From Betaproteobacteria bacterium (GTDB lineage Bacteria; Pseudomonadota; Gammaproteobacteria; Burkholderiales; SG8-41), in contig JACQGN010000158.1 in NCBI GenBank assembly GCA_016199545.1, positions 1 through 34,026 on the forward strand: DNA of 34,026 nucleotides. Direction: 5' to 3'. Of the stretch, positions 23,229-30,415 are shown in pieces; position 1 is the first letter of the stretch, and every line of letters starts with the position of its first letter. A model generated the notes under the pieces. It searched no databases, was not told the origin of the DNA, and saw only the letters and a program-made list of their open reading frames with translations. Made by a program: the position numbers and the translations under genes.

Positions 23229-24446
23229 ATGGATCAGGCGATGGCGGATACCCGGCTGCTGGCGCAGGCGCGCGGGTCGTTTCCCGCGCTCGAGCGCTGG
23301 ACCTATCTCGATCTTGGCGGGCGCGACGTGCTCTCGCGCGAGGTGCGCGCCGCGCTCGATGCGCACCTCGACGAACGCATGTTCAACGGCGCCGACAAGG
23401 ATCGCTTCTTCGCCATGACCGAGGAAGCGCGCGGGAAGTTTGCAAGACTCATCAACGCCGACGCCGACGAGATCGCGTATACGAAGAACATCTCTGACGG
23501 CCTCAACATGGTCGCGACCGGGCTCGAGTGGCGGCCGGGCGACAACGTCATACTTTGCGGCGAACTGGAACACCCCAACAACGTCTATCCGTGGCTCAAC
23601 CAGCGGGCGCGCGGGCTCGAAGCGCGGTTCGTGAAGCACCGCGACGGGCACATGCCGGTCGATGACATGATCGCGCGCATCGACGACGGGACCCGGGTCG
23701 TGACCTGCTCGACGGTGAGCTTTTCCCCGGGCTTTCGCACCGACATCGACCGGCTGGGGCGCGCCTGCCGCGAGCGCGGCGTGCTGTTCCTCGTCGATGC
23801 CGCGCAGTCCGCCGGCGTACTGCACACCGACGTGCGCGCAGCGAGCATCGACGCGCTCTCGGTATCGACCCAGAAGGGGCTGCTCGGTCTCTACGGCATG
23901 GGCTACCTCTACGTGCGGCGCGAGTGGGCGGAGCGGATGCGGCCCGCCTACCTCGCACGCTTCGGCGTCGATCTCGGCAGGGCCGACGTGCACGAGTCCG
24001 ACATCGGCGACCAGACCTACGACCTGATGCCGGCGGCGCGCCGCTTCGATCTCGGTAATTACAACTATATCGCCGTCGCAGCGGCGGATGCCGCAATGAA
24101 GTTCCTGCTGGAGCTCGACACGCGCAACATCGAGCCGTACGTGGTGCGCACCGCGCACGCGCTGGCGAACGGCCTGCACGATCTCGGTTTCCCGGTGTGC
24201 GGCGGCGCGCCCGGCCCGCATCTCGCGCACATCGTGTGCGTGGGCGTGTACGGCTCGGGCGGCGACAAGGGCGGCTCGGACGAACGCATGAACCGGTTCT
24301 ACCGGTTCCTGGTCGAGAACCGGGTCAAGCTCTCGATGCGGCGCGGCGTGCTGCGCCTCTCGCTCCACGTCTACAACAACCTGGACGACGTCGCGCGCGT
24401 GCTCGATCTCGCGAAGCAATTCATAGCCGCCGATAAACGCCGATAA
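23229..24446 (+). CDS. Class V aminotransferase-fold PLP enzyme
   Basis: A 405-residue fold-type I PLP enzyme of the cysteine desulfurase/isopenicillin-N-epimerase-like group. Asp190 in LVDAAQSAG pairs with the pyridine nitrogen, Gln193 follows, and Lys216 in SVSTQKGLLGLYGMG is the Schiff-base lysine. ELEHPNNVYPW holds the His that stacks on PLP. There is no flexible loop with the catalytic cysteine that desulfurases need (the region near the C-terminus reads RGVLRLSLHVYNN), so epimerase, lyase or aminotransferase activity is more likely. ATG at 23229 has GGAG five bases upstream; ATG at 23217 is also possible. Its C-terminal ADKRR and stop codon lie in the next repeat. Placed between HyuB and another PLP enzyme, it probably works on an amino acid in the same pathway. 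Confidence 0.9.
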   Translation: MDQAMADTRLLAQARGSFPALERWTYLDLGGRDVLSREVRAALDAHLDERMFNGADKDRFFAMTEEARGKFARLINADADEIAYTKNISDGLNMVATGLEWRPGDNVILCGELEHPNNVYPWLNQRARGLEARFVKHRDGHMPVDDMIARIDDGTRVVTCSTVSFSPGFRTDIDRLGRACRERGVLFLVDAAQSAGVLHTDVRAASIDALSVSTQKGLLGLYGMGYLYVRREWAERMRPAYLARFGVDLGRADVHESDIGDQTYDLMPAARRFDLGNYNYIAVAAADAAMKFLLELDTRNIEPYVVRTAHALANGLHDLGFPVCGGAPGPHLAHIVCVGVYGSGGDKGGSDERMNRFYRFLVENRVKLSMRRGVLRLSLHVYNNLDDVARVLDLAKQFIAADKRR

Positions 24447-24595
24447 ACGCCGATATGGCCTGCACCGCCAAAGCGCCAAGGACGATGCAGAAGAAGCGAT
24501 CATCAAGAGACGAACCAACGGGTACGTCGTTGCTGTTTGCGTTTTCTGGTTGATCCTCATCGGGTATATCTGCGTTCATCGGCGTTCATCGGCGG
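24427..24595. repeat. Long inverted repeat built of CGCCGATAAA units
   Basis: The left arm 24427-24456 (three units of CGCCGATAAA type) and right arm 24566-24595 (TTCATCGGCG units) are complementary at 27 of 30 positions and enclose 109 bases. The stop codon of the class V PLP enzyme (24444-24446) is within the left arm and the start of the next gene is 14 bases after the right arm. The centre includes CACCGCCAAAGCGCCAAGG, which resembles yet another common intergenic repeat. Confidence 0.75.
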
Positions 24596-24609
24596 TTCAA
24601 TAGTCAAGC

Positions 24610-25746
24610 GTGCATTACATCGATCCATCCACCGGCGCGACCTATCCGCTCGAGGCGGCACGCTGGCGCGCCGACAGCGGCCATTACCTCAATCTCGGAG
24701 CGGCGCCGGGACTGAAGCACGCGGACATCGATCACTCGTGCTACTCGGTCTGGCGCTATCACAAGGCGCTGCTGATTCCGCGCGCGAATGCCGTCACGCT
24801 GGGCGAAGGCTGGACCCCGCTCATCGATGGCGTCTGGGACAGGACGCCGGTCAAGTTCAAGCTCGAGTTCATGATGCCGACGGGTTCCTTCAAGGATCGC
24901 GGGATGACTGTCATGGTGAGCTATCTCAAACACCGCGGCGTCGACCACGTTCTCGAAGACTCGTCGGGCAACGCGGGCGCATCGCTCTCGGCGTATGCCG
25001 CCGCCGCGGGCATGCGCTGCCGCATCCTCGTCCCGGAGACCGCGTCCTATCCCAAGATCGCGCAGATCGCCGCGTGCGGCGCCGACGTGGTGACGATACG
25101 CGGCTCGCGGCAGGACGTGGCCGATGCCGCCATGGAGATGAGCCGCGAAATCTTCTACGCGAGCCACAACTGGCAGCCGTTTTTCGTCGAGGGCACCAAG
25201 ACACTCGCCTACGAACTGTGGGAACAGCTTGGTTTCCGTGAGCCCGACAACGTCGTGGTGCCGCTGGGCTACGGTAGCAACGTGCTCGGTTGCGAGCGCG
25301 GCTTCGCCGAGTTGCTGCGCAACGGCGAGATTGCCCGGATGCCGCGCATCTTCGGCGTGCAGGCCGCGAACTGCGCGCCATACTACGCGGCACATCAGTC
25401 GGGTGGTGAGGCGCTCGTCCCGACTACGATCGCGCCCACGATTGCGGAAGGGATCGCCTCGTCGCAACCGACGCGCGTGGCCGAAGTGCTGCGCGCCGTG
25501 CGTTCGAGTGGCGGCGGCATCGTCGCGGTGAGCGAAGAGGAAATCGTCACCGCGCTTGGGGTACTAGCGCGCATGGGGCTCTATGTCGAGCCTACCAGCG
25601 CGGCCGCGGCGGCCGGACTCAGCCTGCTGACCAAGAAAGGCGCGATCAATCAGGCAGAGACAACCGTGCTGGTGCTGACCGGGACCGGGCTCAAGACTTC
25701 GGAGCGGATCGGCCAACTTCTGAATCTCGGCGCCCGACACGGGTAG
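24610..25746 (+). CDS. Threonine-synthase-like PLP enzyme
   Basis: A 378-residue fold-type II PLP enzyme. Lys95 in PTGSFKDRG is the Schiff-base lysine, the substrate-binding SSGNAG loop is at 118-123, the phosphate-binding LGYGSN at 219-224, and VEPTSAAAAAGL at the C-terminus fits the threonine synthase family. The N-terminus reads HYIDPSTGATYPLEAARW and lacks the paired-cysteine zinc motif found in some archaeal-type threonine synthases. True threonine synthase genes usually lie with hom and thrB, absent here, so a related beta-elimination or replacement on a catabolic intermediate is plausible. The start is GTG at 24610 with no visible ribosome site; no other start preserves the conserved N-terminus. 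Confidence 0.88.
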   Translation: MHYIDPSTGATYPLEAARWRADSGHYLNLGAAPGLKHADIDHSCYSVWRYHKALLIPRANAVTLGEGWTPLIDGVWDRTPVKFKLEFMMPTGSFKDRGMTVMVSYLKHRGVDHVLEDSSGNAGASLSAYAAAAGMRCRILVPETASYPKIAQIAACGADVVTIRGSRQDVADAAMEMSREIFYASHNWQPFFVEGTKTLAYELWEQLGFREPDNVVVPLGYGSNVLGCERGFAELLRNGEIARMPRIFGVQAANCAPYYAAHQSGGEALVPTTIAPTIAEGIASSQPTRVAEVLRAVRSSGGGIVAVSEEEIVTALGVLARMGLYVEPTSAAAAAGLSLLTKKGAINQAETTVLVLTGTGLKTSERIGQLLNLGARHG

Positions 25747-25753
25747 CGGACGC

Positions 25754-25801
25754 CGTGCGCGGGCAAGCCGGTGGCCCGAGCGAGCGGCCAGCTTGCGCAC
25801 G
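25754..25801. terminator. Possible bidirectional terminator between convergent genes
   Basis: Between two facing genes there is an interrupted palindrome: CGTGC (25754-25758) with GCACG (25797-25801), GCAAGC (25763-25768) with GCTTGC (25791-25796), and TGGCC (25772-25776) with GGCCA (25786-25790). There is no T-run on either strand, so the evidence is symmetry and location only. Confidence 0.35.
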
Positions 25802-25812
25802 CCGGCGCTGCA

Positions 25813-26772
25813 TCACAGTTTCATTTCGCGGATGAGCTTGCTCCACTCGGATATCTCGGCGCGCACGAACGCACCGAATTCCTCGGGTGGATTGCCGACA
25901 GCGACGGCGCCCTCGACCGCGAGCCGTTTCACGGTGGCGGGGTCTTTCAGCACCTTGGCCATCGCTCCGTACACGTGGGCAACGATGGGTTCCGGCACCT
26001 TCGCCGGGGCGAACAACCCGAACCAGCCCGGCTTGTCGTACCCGGGCACGCCCGCCTCATCGATGGTCGGCATATCGGGCACGGCTGGCGATCGTTGCTT
26101 GGTGGTCACCGCAAGTCCGCGCATGCGGCCCGCTTTCATATGGGGGAGTCCGCCCAGAATGCCCACGAAAAGCACCTGCGTTTCGCCGCTGATGAGGCCG
26201 ATCGTGGCCGGACCGCCGCCTTTGTACGGTACATGCGTCAGGTTGATCTTGGCTTTGTACTTGAATAGCTCGGTGGTCATGAAGATGTTGCTGCCGCGCC
26301 CGGCGGAGGCGTAGTGAATTTCGCCGGGGCGCTTGCGCGCAAGAGCGAGCAGTTCCCTGACGCTCAACACCGGCAACGAGGGATGCACGACAAGGACGAG
26401 CGGCGCCTGCGCGAAATTCGTGATGGGTTTGAAGTCCTTCACCGCATCGTAGGCCAGATCCTTGTAGAGGCCCGGGGCGTAGGTGTAGCTCGCGGATGTC
26501 AAAAGCAGCGTGTAGCCGTCCGGCGCCGCTCGCGCGGCGATCGTACAGCCAAGCGTGCCGCCCCCACCGCCCCGATTGTCGATGATTATGCTGCCGCCGA
26601 GTGCCGCTTCGAGCTTGTCCTGCAAGCCGCGGGCCAGGATATCCGTGGCGCCTCCCGGCGGGAAGGGAATCAGGAGCCGGATCGGTTTTTCGGGATAGCC
26701 GGCGGCAAGGACCGACGGCGCGGACAGCGAGATCAGAGTGCAAAGCAGGGAAGTGCAGGCGATGCGGAACAT
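25813..26772 (-). CDS. Bug/TctC-type periplasmic solute-binding receptor
   Basis: A 319-residue receptor of the tripartite tricarboxylate transporter family, the second in the window. The signal peptide is about residues 1-24 (FRIACTSLLCTLISLSAPSV then LAAG). The mature start YPEKPIRLLIPFPPGGATDILAR and the later IIIDNRGGGGGTLG and INLTHVPYKGGGPATIGLISG are diagnostic. ATG at 26772 is chosen because GAGGAGGAG is directly upstream; the frame stays open to 26847. No membrane subunits adjoin. It is not a recent copy of the receptor at 17210: the two share family motifs but differ across most of their length. The ligand is probably a carboxylic acid. Confidence 0.94.
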   Translation of the reverse strand: MFRIACTSLLCTLISLSAPSVLAAGYPEKPIRLLIPFPPGGATDILARGLQDKLEAALGGSIIIDNRGGGGGTLGCTIAARAAPDGYTLLLTSASYTYAPGLYKDLAYDAVKDFKPITNFAQAPLVLVVHPSLPVLSVRELLALARKRPGEIHYASAGRGSNIFMTTELFKYKAKINLTHVPYKGGGPATIGLISGETQVLFVGILGGLPHMKAGRMRGLAVTTKQRSPAVPDMPTIDEAGVPGYDKPGWFGLFAPAKVPEPIVAHVYGAMAKVLKDPATVKRLAVEGAVAVGNPPEEFGAFVRAEISEWSKLIREMKL

Positions 26773-26845
26773 GTACTCCTCCTCGTTGTAATTGGTTTTG
26801 CCCGGCACCCTGACGCTGCCCTGGGGCATGGCGCCAGTCAGGTCC

Positions 26846-26874
26846 ATAATATGGACGCCGATTGCCAGAATAAA
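26846..26874 (-). promoter_or_regulatory. Possible promoter of the second Bug receptor
   Basis: On the minus strand TATTAT (26846-26851) is a five-of-six -10 match, 17 bases downstream of TTTATT (26869-26874), a weak -35. The -10 sits in the near-palindrome TCCATAATATGGA (26843-26855), which could be an operator. Confidence 0.3.
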
Positions 26875-27109
26875 ACTTTTTCACTGGCGTTGGAAGGGGG
26901 GGCGCGCACTTTCGCTCAGCCTCGATGTTCTTCTGGGCATTTCCGGCGTCGTGTCGGTCTCGGGGCGGCTAAATTAGGAGCAACAGGATTACGGCTGCTT
27001 TTGGCCGGTGGAAGCGCTGGCCGCTGGCAAGTTTCGATTTCCCCGAAAGCGGCCGTTGCCGGACTGGCGCGGCGATCCAAATCTGCCGTTCAGTCAATCA
27101 CTATTCGCG
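26875..27109. other. Non-coding stretch, nothing recognised
   Basis: This is part of a roughly 600-base gap between the Bug receptor and the ABC importer. The ORFs here have no recognisable domain. I see no RNA gene, terminator or strong repeat. The following 27110-27290 holds a decayed coding fragment, and 27291-27371 nothing identifiable. Confidence 0.5.
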
Positions 27110-27280
27110 TTACTGACCCCGTGGCGCCCCCAGTGAAAAAAACTGCGGATAGATACGTTCCGCCCAATCGAAAAGGCAAGCGGATCTGGTTATCGTCGAA
27201 ATGGGGCCGACAGTGATGCCGTTGCTACGCAGTTTTTCCTGCCACAGAGTGTATTCAGGGCTCGCGTGAATCGTCACTCG
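27110..27280 (-). pseudogene. Fragment of a secreted-protein domain (NWAExxYPxxF type)
   Basis: The minus-strand frame ending at 27110 reads VTIHASPEYTLWQEKLRSNG and later ACLFDWAERIYPQFFSLGAP before the stop. The segment C-L-F-D-W-A-E-R-I-Y-P-Q-F-F resembles a motif, LFNWAExxYPxxFxP, that I recall in secreted betaproteobacterial proteins, where it is followed by a tyrosine-rich YxYRYY and TYLG stretch. That continuation is missing here and upstream the frame runs into the permease gene, so it looks like a broken remnant. The assignment rests on motif memory. Confidence 0.35.
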
Positions 27281-27371
27281 CCTGACGCTTCGCCGGCCGG
27301 ACGATAGAGTGCTGCTCGGTGGAAAATGGGATTTGAATTTCGTATCAGCGCGCCACGGTCGGCAGGCCGGG

Positions 27372-28286
27372 CTAACGGGCGCGCAGCTTCGGGTCCAGCG
27401 TGTCCCGTAGGGCGTCGCCGAACAGGTTGAAAGCAAAAACCGCCAACGTGATGGCGAGCCCCGGAAAGACCGCAATCCACATCGCGCTCTCGGCGTACTC
27501 CTCCGCGCCGCCCTGCAGCATCAGACCCCACGCCGCATTGGGCTCCTGAACGCCGAGACCGAGGTATGACAGGGATGCCTCGGTCAGGATTGCCTGGCCA
27601 AGAAAGCTGGTCAGCATGATGAGGTAGGTCGCCATGCAATTCGGCACTATGTGCCGCAGAATAATGCGCAAGTTGCTGAAGCCCAGCGCGCGCGCGGCAT
27701 CGACGTAGGGCAACTCGCGAAGGGCCAGCGCACCGGCTCGCACCACGCGGGCGCATTCCGGGACAAACGGCAGGGCGATGGCGATGATCACCTTGTCCGT
27801 CCCGGTGCCGAAAACCGCGACCGCGACCAGCGCCAGGATAATCAGCGGAAACGCGAGAAACACGTCGATCATCCGCTGAATGACGAGATCGAACCAGCCG
27901 CCGATGTAGGCGCTGGCCACGCCCAGCACCAGCCCCAGTGTCGAGCCCAGAATGGCGCACGTAAAGCCGATGTACAGCGCCGTGCGTGCGCCCCAGATGA
28001 TGCGTGACAGAATATCGCGTCCGTACTGATCGGTGCCGAGCCAGTATTCGGCATTTGGTGCTGCGAGCATCTCATCGTAGTGCGGTACCACCGGATCGAA
28101 GGGCGAGAGCTGCGGCGCAAAGATCGCCATGAAGATCAAGAAAATAATGCCGAGCAGGCTCACGGTCCCGAGCGGCTGGTTGCGCACCCACGTGCCCAGC
28201 GCCTTGAAAAAAGGCCGTCTTGCAGCGGCAAGCTCGGCCTCTATGTCGGCACGTGGCAGCCGTACCGCGATCGCTTCTCCAGTCAC
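27372..28286 (-). CDS. Dpp/Opp-type ABC importer permease, C subunit (second copy)
   Basis: A 304-residue inner-membrane permease of the DppC/OppC type. It has an N-terminal cytoplasmic tail, a first membrane helix (GTVSLLGIIFLIFMAIFAP), the APNAEYWLGTDQYGRDILSRIIWGARTAL segment, about five more helices, and the EAA loop (ELPYVDAARALGFSNLRIILRHIVPN) that docks on the ATPases. It is a tandem copy of the gene at 28437: in the last 46 residues only three differ. The start is GTG at 28286 with GAGG upstream. Directly ahead of it are remnants of a D-type ATPase gene and of the 3' end of a B-type permease gene. Both C copies are intact, so they may have different substrate ranges or be a recent redundancy. 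Confidence 0.93.
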   Translation of the reverse strand: MTGEAIAVRLPRADIEAELAAARRPFFKALGTWVRNQPLGTVSLLGIIFLIFMAIFAPQLSPFDPVVPHYDEMLAAPNAEYWLGTDQYGRDILSRIIWGARTALYIGFTCAILGSTLGLVLGVASAYIGGWFDLVIQRMIDVFLAFPLIILALVAVAVFGTGTDKVIIAIALPFVPECARVVRAGALALRELPYVDAARALGFSNLRIILRHIVPNCMATYLIMLTSFLGQAILTEASLSYLGLGVQEPNAAWGLMLQGGAEEYAESAMWIAVFPGLAITLAVFAFNLFGDALRDTLDPKLRAR

Positions 28287-28295
28287 GGATCTCGC

Positions 28296-28410
28296 CTCAG
28301 TTATAGCGGATACGCGGATCTCCGCATCGCTCAGGGTGAGCAGGTCTCTCCCGGCAAAACGGATGCTGCCGCTCGCGATTCTACCCAGCGGATCAGGGCA
28401 CTGATCGTCT
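28296..28410 (-). pseudogene. Scar: fragment of a DppD-type ATPase gene joined to the end of a dppB-type gene
   Basis: On the minus strand, bases about 28410-28315 encode DPLGRIASGSIRFAGRDLLT followed by LSDAEIR. This matches the region after the Walker A motif of OppD/DppD ATPases (compare [22 protein letters not shown] in the gene at 33146). It has a frame change at its beginning (ISAL in another frame) and no Walker motifs or remainder. Immediately after, bases 28318-28295 read GATCCGCGTATCCGCTATAA then CTGA: in a second frame these encode DPRIRYN and stop, the exact C-terminus of the intact B permease. The two pieces meet at the shared GATCCGCG, suggesting a deletion or recombination at short homology. 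Confidence 0.6.
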
Positions 28411-28436
28411 GGAGTGCACGTCGACTCGACGCCGGG

Positions 28437-29363
28437 CTAACGGGCGCGCAGCTTCGGGTCCAGCGTGTCGCGTAGGGCGTCGCCTAACAGGTTGAAAGCG
28501 AAAACCGCTAGCGTGATGGCGAGCCCTGGAAATATCGCAATCCAAATCGCGCTCTCGGCGTATTCCTCCGCACCGCCCTGCAGCATCAGACCCCACGCCG
28601 CAGTGGGCTCCTGCACGCCAAGACCGAGGTATGACAGGGCTGCCTCGATCAGGATCGCCTGGCCGAGAAAGGTGGTGAGCATAATGAGGTAGACCGCCAT
28701 GCAGTTGGGCACCATATGCCGCATAATGATGCGCAGGTGGCCGTAGCCCAGCGCGCGCGCGGCATCGACGTAGGGCATCTCGCGAATCGCCAGCGCACCA
28801 GCTCGCACCACGCGGGCGCAGCGCGGAACAAACGGTAAGATGATCGCGATAATCACCTTGTCCGGCCCAGTGCCGAAAACCGCGACCGCGACCAGCGCCA
28901 TGATAATCAGCGGAAACGCGAGAAACACGTCCATCACCCGCTGGAAGATGAGGTCGAACCAACCGCTGAAATAGGCACTGGCCACGCCCAGCACCAGTCC
29001 CAGCGTCCCGCCCAGAATAGCGGCGGTAAAGCCGATGAACAGCGCCGTGCGCGCGCCCCAGATGATGCGCGACAGCACGTCGCGTCCGAACTGGTCGGTG
29101 CCGAGCCAGTATTCGGCATTCGGCGCCGTCATCATCGCATCGTAGTGGGCTTCCACCGGGTCGAAAGGCGCGATCTGCGGCGCGAACACCGCAACCAAGA
29201 TCAAAAAAATCACCATGATCCCGCTCACGGCCCCGAGCGGCTGGTCGCGCACCCACTTGCCCAGCGCCTTAAAGAATGGGCGCCGTGCCGCGACAAGTTC
29301 GGCCTCTGCATCGGCTCCAGGCAGCGCTCTGGGCAGCCCTACAGCAATCGCTTCTGTGTTCAC
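28437..29363 (-). CDS. Dpp/Opp-type ABC importer permease, C subunit (first copy)
   Basis: A 308-residue DppC/OppC-type permease with the same architecture as its neighbour: the first membrane helix AVSGIMVIFLILVAVFAP, then APNAEYWLGTDQFGRDVLSR, and the ATPase-contact EAA loop EMPYVDAARALGYGHLRIIMRH. I choose GTG at 29363 because AAGGAG stands seven bases upstream; the longer frame from 29426 is antisense-free but overlaps the B permease gene, which ends at 29374. It lies 10 bases after the B permease stop, so it is probably the original C gene of the operon and the copy at 27372 the derived one. It forms the membrane channel with the B subunit. Confidence 0.94.
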   Translation of the reverse strand: MNTEAIAVGLPRALPGADAEAELVAARRPFFKALGKWVRDQPLGAVSGIMVIFLILVAVFAPQIAPFDPVEAHYDAMMTAPNAEYWLGTDQFGRDVLSRIIWGARTALFIGFTAAILGGTLGLVLGVASAYFSGWFDLIFQRVMDVFLAFPLIIMALVAVAVFGTGPDKVIIAIILPFVPRCARVVRAGALAIREMPYVDAARALGYGHLRIIMRHMVPNCMAVYLIMLTTFLGQAILIEAALSYLGLGVQEPTAAWGLMLQGGAEEYAESAIWIAIFPGLAITLAVFAFNLLGDALRDTLDPKLRAR

Positions 29364-29373
29364 GGAACTCTCC

Positions 29374-30345
29374 TTAGTTATAGCGGATACGCGGATCCAG
29401 CCACGCGTAGCCGATGTCCACCGCAAAATTTACCATCACGAATATCATCACCACCAGCATCACCAGGGACTGGGTCATAGTGTAATCGTTGTTGAGCACC
29501 GACTCGATAAACAGCTTGCCGATCCCGTTGAGGTTGAACACCTGCTCGGTCACTACCAGTCCTCCCATCAGGAACGCGAACTCCAGGCCGATGATGGTCA
29601 CCACCGGCAGCATCGCATTCTTGAGGGCGTGCTTGCGGATGATGACCTTCTCCCACAGGCCTTTGGCGCGCGCGGTGCGCACGTAGTCCTCGCGCAGCAC
29701 CTCGAGCAGCGCCGAGCGCGTCATCCGCGTGACCACCGCCGAGTAACGGTAGCCGGTGGCCACCGTCGGCCAGATCAGCATGGAAAGATTGTAGACAGGG
29801 TCTTCCCAGATCGGTATGTAGGTAATGGGCGGCATCCACGGCGTCCCCAGAAAATGCTGCGTGCTCACGAGCAATCCGATGATGATCATGAGTCCGAGCC
29901 AGAACGCCGGCGTAGCGATGCCCGCGATGCTGAAGCCGCGCACCATGTAGTCGAGCCAGGTATTTTGCCTGACTGCGGAAATTATGCCGAGGGGGATGGC
30001 GATGATGACCCCAATGATCGTGGACATGATAGCTACCTGCAGCGAAAGCTCGAAGCGCAGCGCGACTTCCGTGAGAACGGGCTGGCCGGTCCACATGGAA
30101 GTGCCAAAGTCGAAACGCATGAGGCCCCATACGAAACTGACGAACTGTGTCAGCATCGGCTTGTTGGTTCCCATCTCCCCACGGCAGGTGTCGACCGCGG
30201 CCTTATCGAAATAGCCACCGTCTCCCGCCATGCGGATCTCGCAGATATCGCCGGGGATGAGCCGCAGCATTATAAACACGAGCGCCGCCGCTCCGAACAG
30301 GGTCGGAATCACCAGCAGCAGGCGCTTAAATATATATTTGCGCAT
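29374..30345 (-). CDS. Dpp/Opp-type ABC importer permease, B subunit
   Basis: A 323-residue permease. The N-terminal MRKYIFKRLLLVIPTLFGAA helix and the RLIPGD motif are the DppB/OppB hallmarks. A periplasmic segment (residues about 34-95) precedes five further helices. The EAA loop reads REDYVRTARAKGLWEKVIIR, and the protein ends AWLDPRIRYN. No strong ribosome site precedes the ATG; a stem-loop stands between it and the binding-protein gene and may lower its expression relative to that gene. It lies directly upstream of the first C permease. Substrate (peptide, nickel, glutathione, opine, sugar) cannot be read from the permease. Confidence 0.95.
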   Translation of the reverse strand: MRKYIFKRLLLVIPTLFGAAALVFIMLRLIPGDICEIRMAGDGGYFDKAAVDTCRGEMGTNKPMLTQFVSFVWGLMRFDFGTSMWTGQPVLTEVALRFELSLQVAIMSTIIGVIIAIPLGIISAVRQNTWLDYMVRGFSIAGIATPAFWLGLMIIIGLLVSTQHFLGTPWMPPITYIPIWEDPVYNLSMLIWPTVATGYRYSAVVTRMTRSALLEVLREDYVRTARAKGLWEKVIIRKHALKNAMLPVVTIIGLEFAFLMGGLVVTEQVFNLNGIGKLFIESVLNNDYTMTQSLVMLVVMIFVMVNFAVDIGYAWLDPRIRYN

Positions 30346-30357
30346 AATGTTAACTGA

Positions 30358-30400
30358 GCGCGCCGCCGCCCACGACCGGGAAGGACGTGGGCGGAGCGCG
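30358..30400 (-). terminator. Intercistronic stem-loop between binding-protein and permease genes
   Basis: CCGCCCACG (30366-30374) and CGTGGGCGG (30386-30394) pair perfectly, with GC-rich flanks able to extend the stem. It starts about 16 bases after the binding-protein stop codon in the direction of transcription. No T-run follows. Such hairpins commonly protect the receptor mRNA and reduce read-through into permease genes. Confidence 0.5.
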
Positions 30401-30415
30401 ATCGTTCCTCCTAAG

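Noticed and set aside
22668-24560. A 630-codon open frame on the minus strand, opposite HyuB and the class V PLP enzyme.
   Set aside because: It crosses three transcription features on the other strand, has no motif, and its amino acid composition is that of antisense GC-rich sequence.
26314-27216. A 300-codon plus-strand frame covering the gap between the Bug receptor and the importer.
   Set aside because: Most of it is antisense to the Bug receptor, whose signal peptide and motifs are clear. The rest shows no domain.
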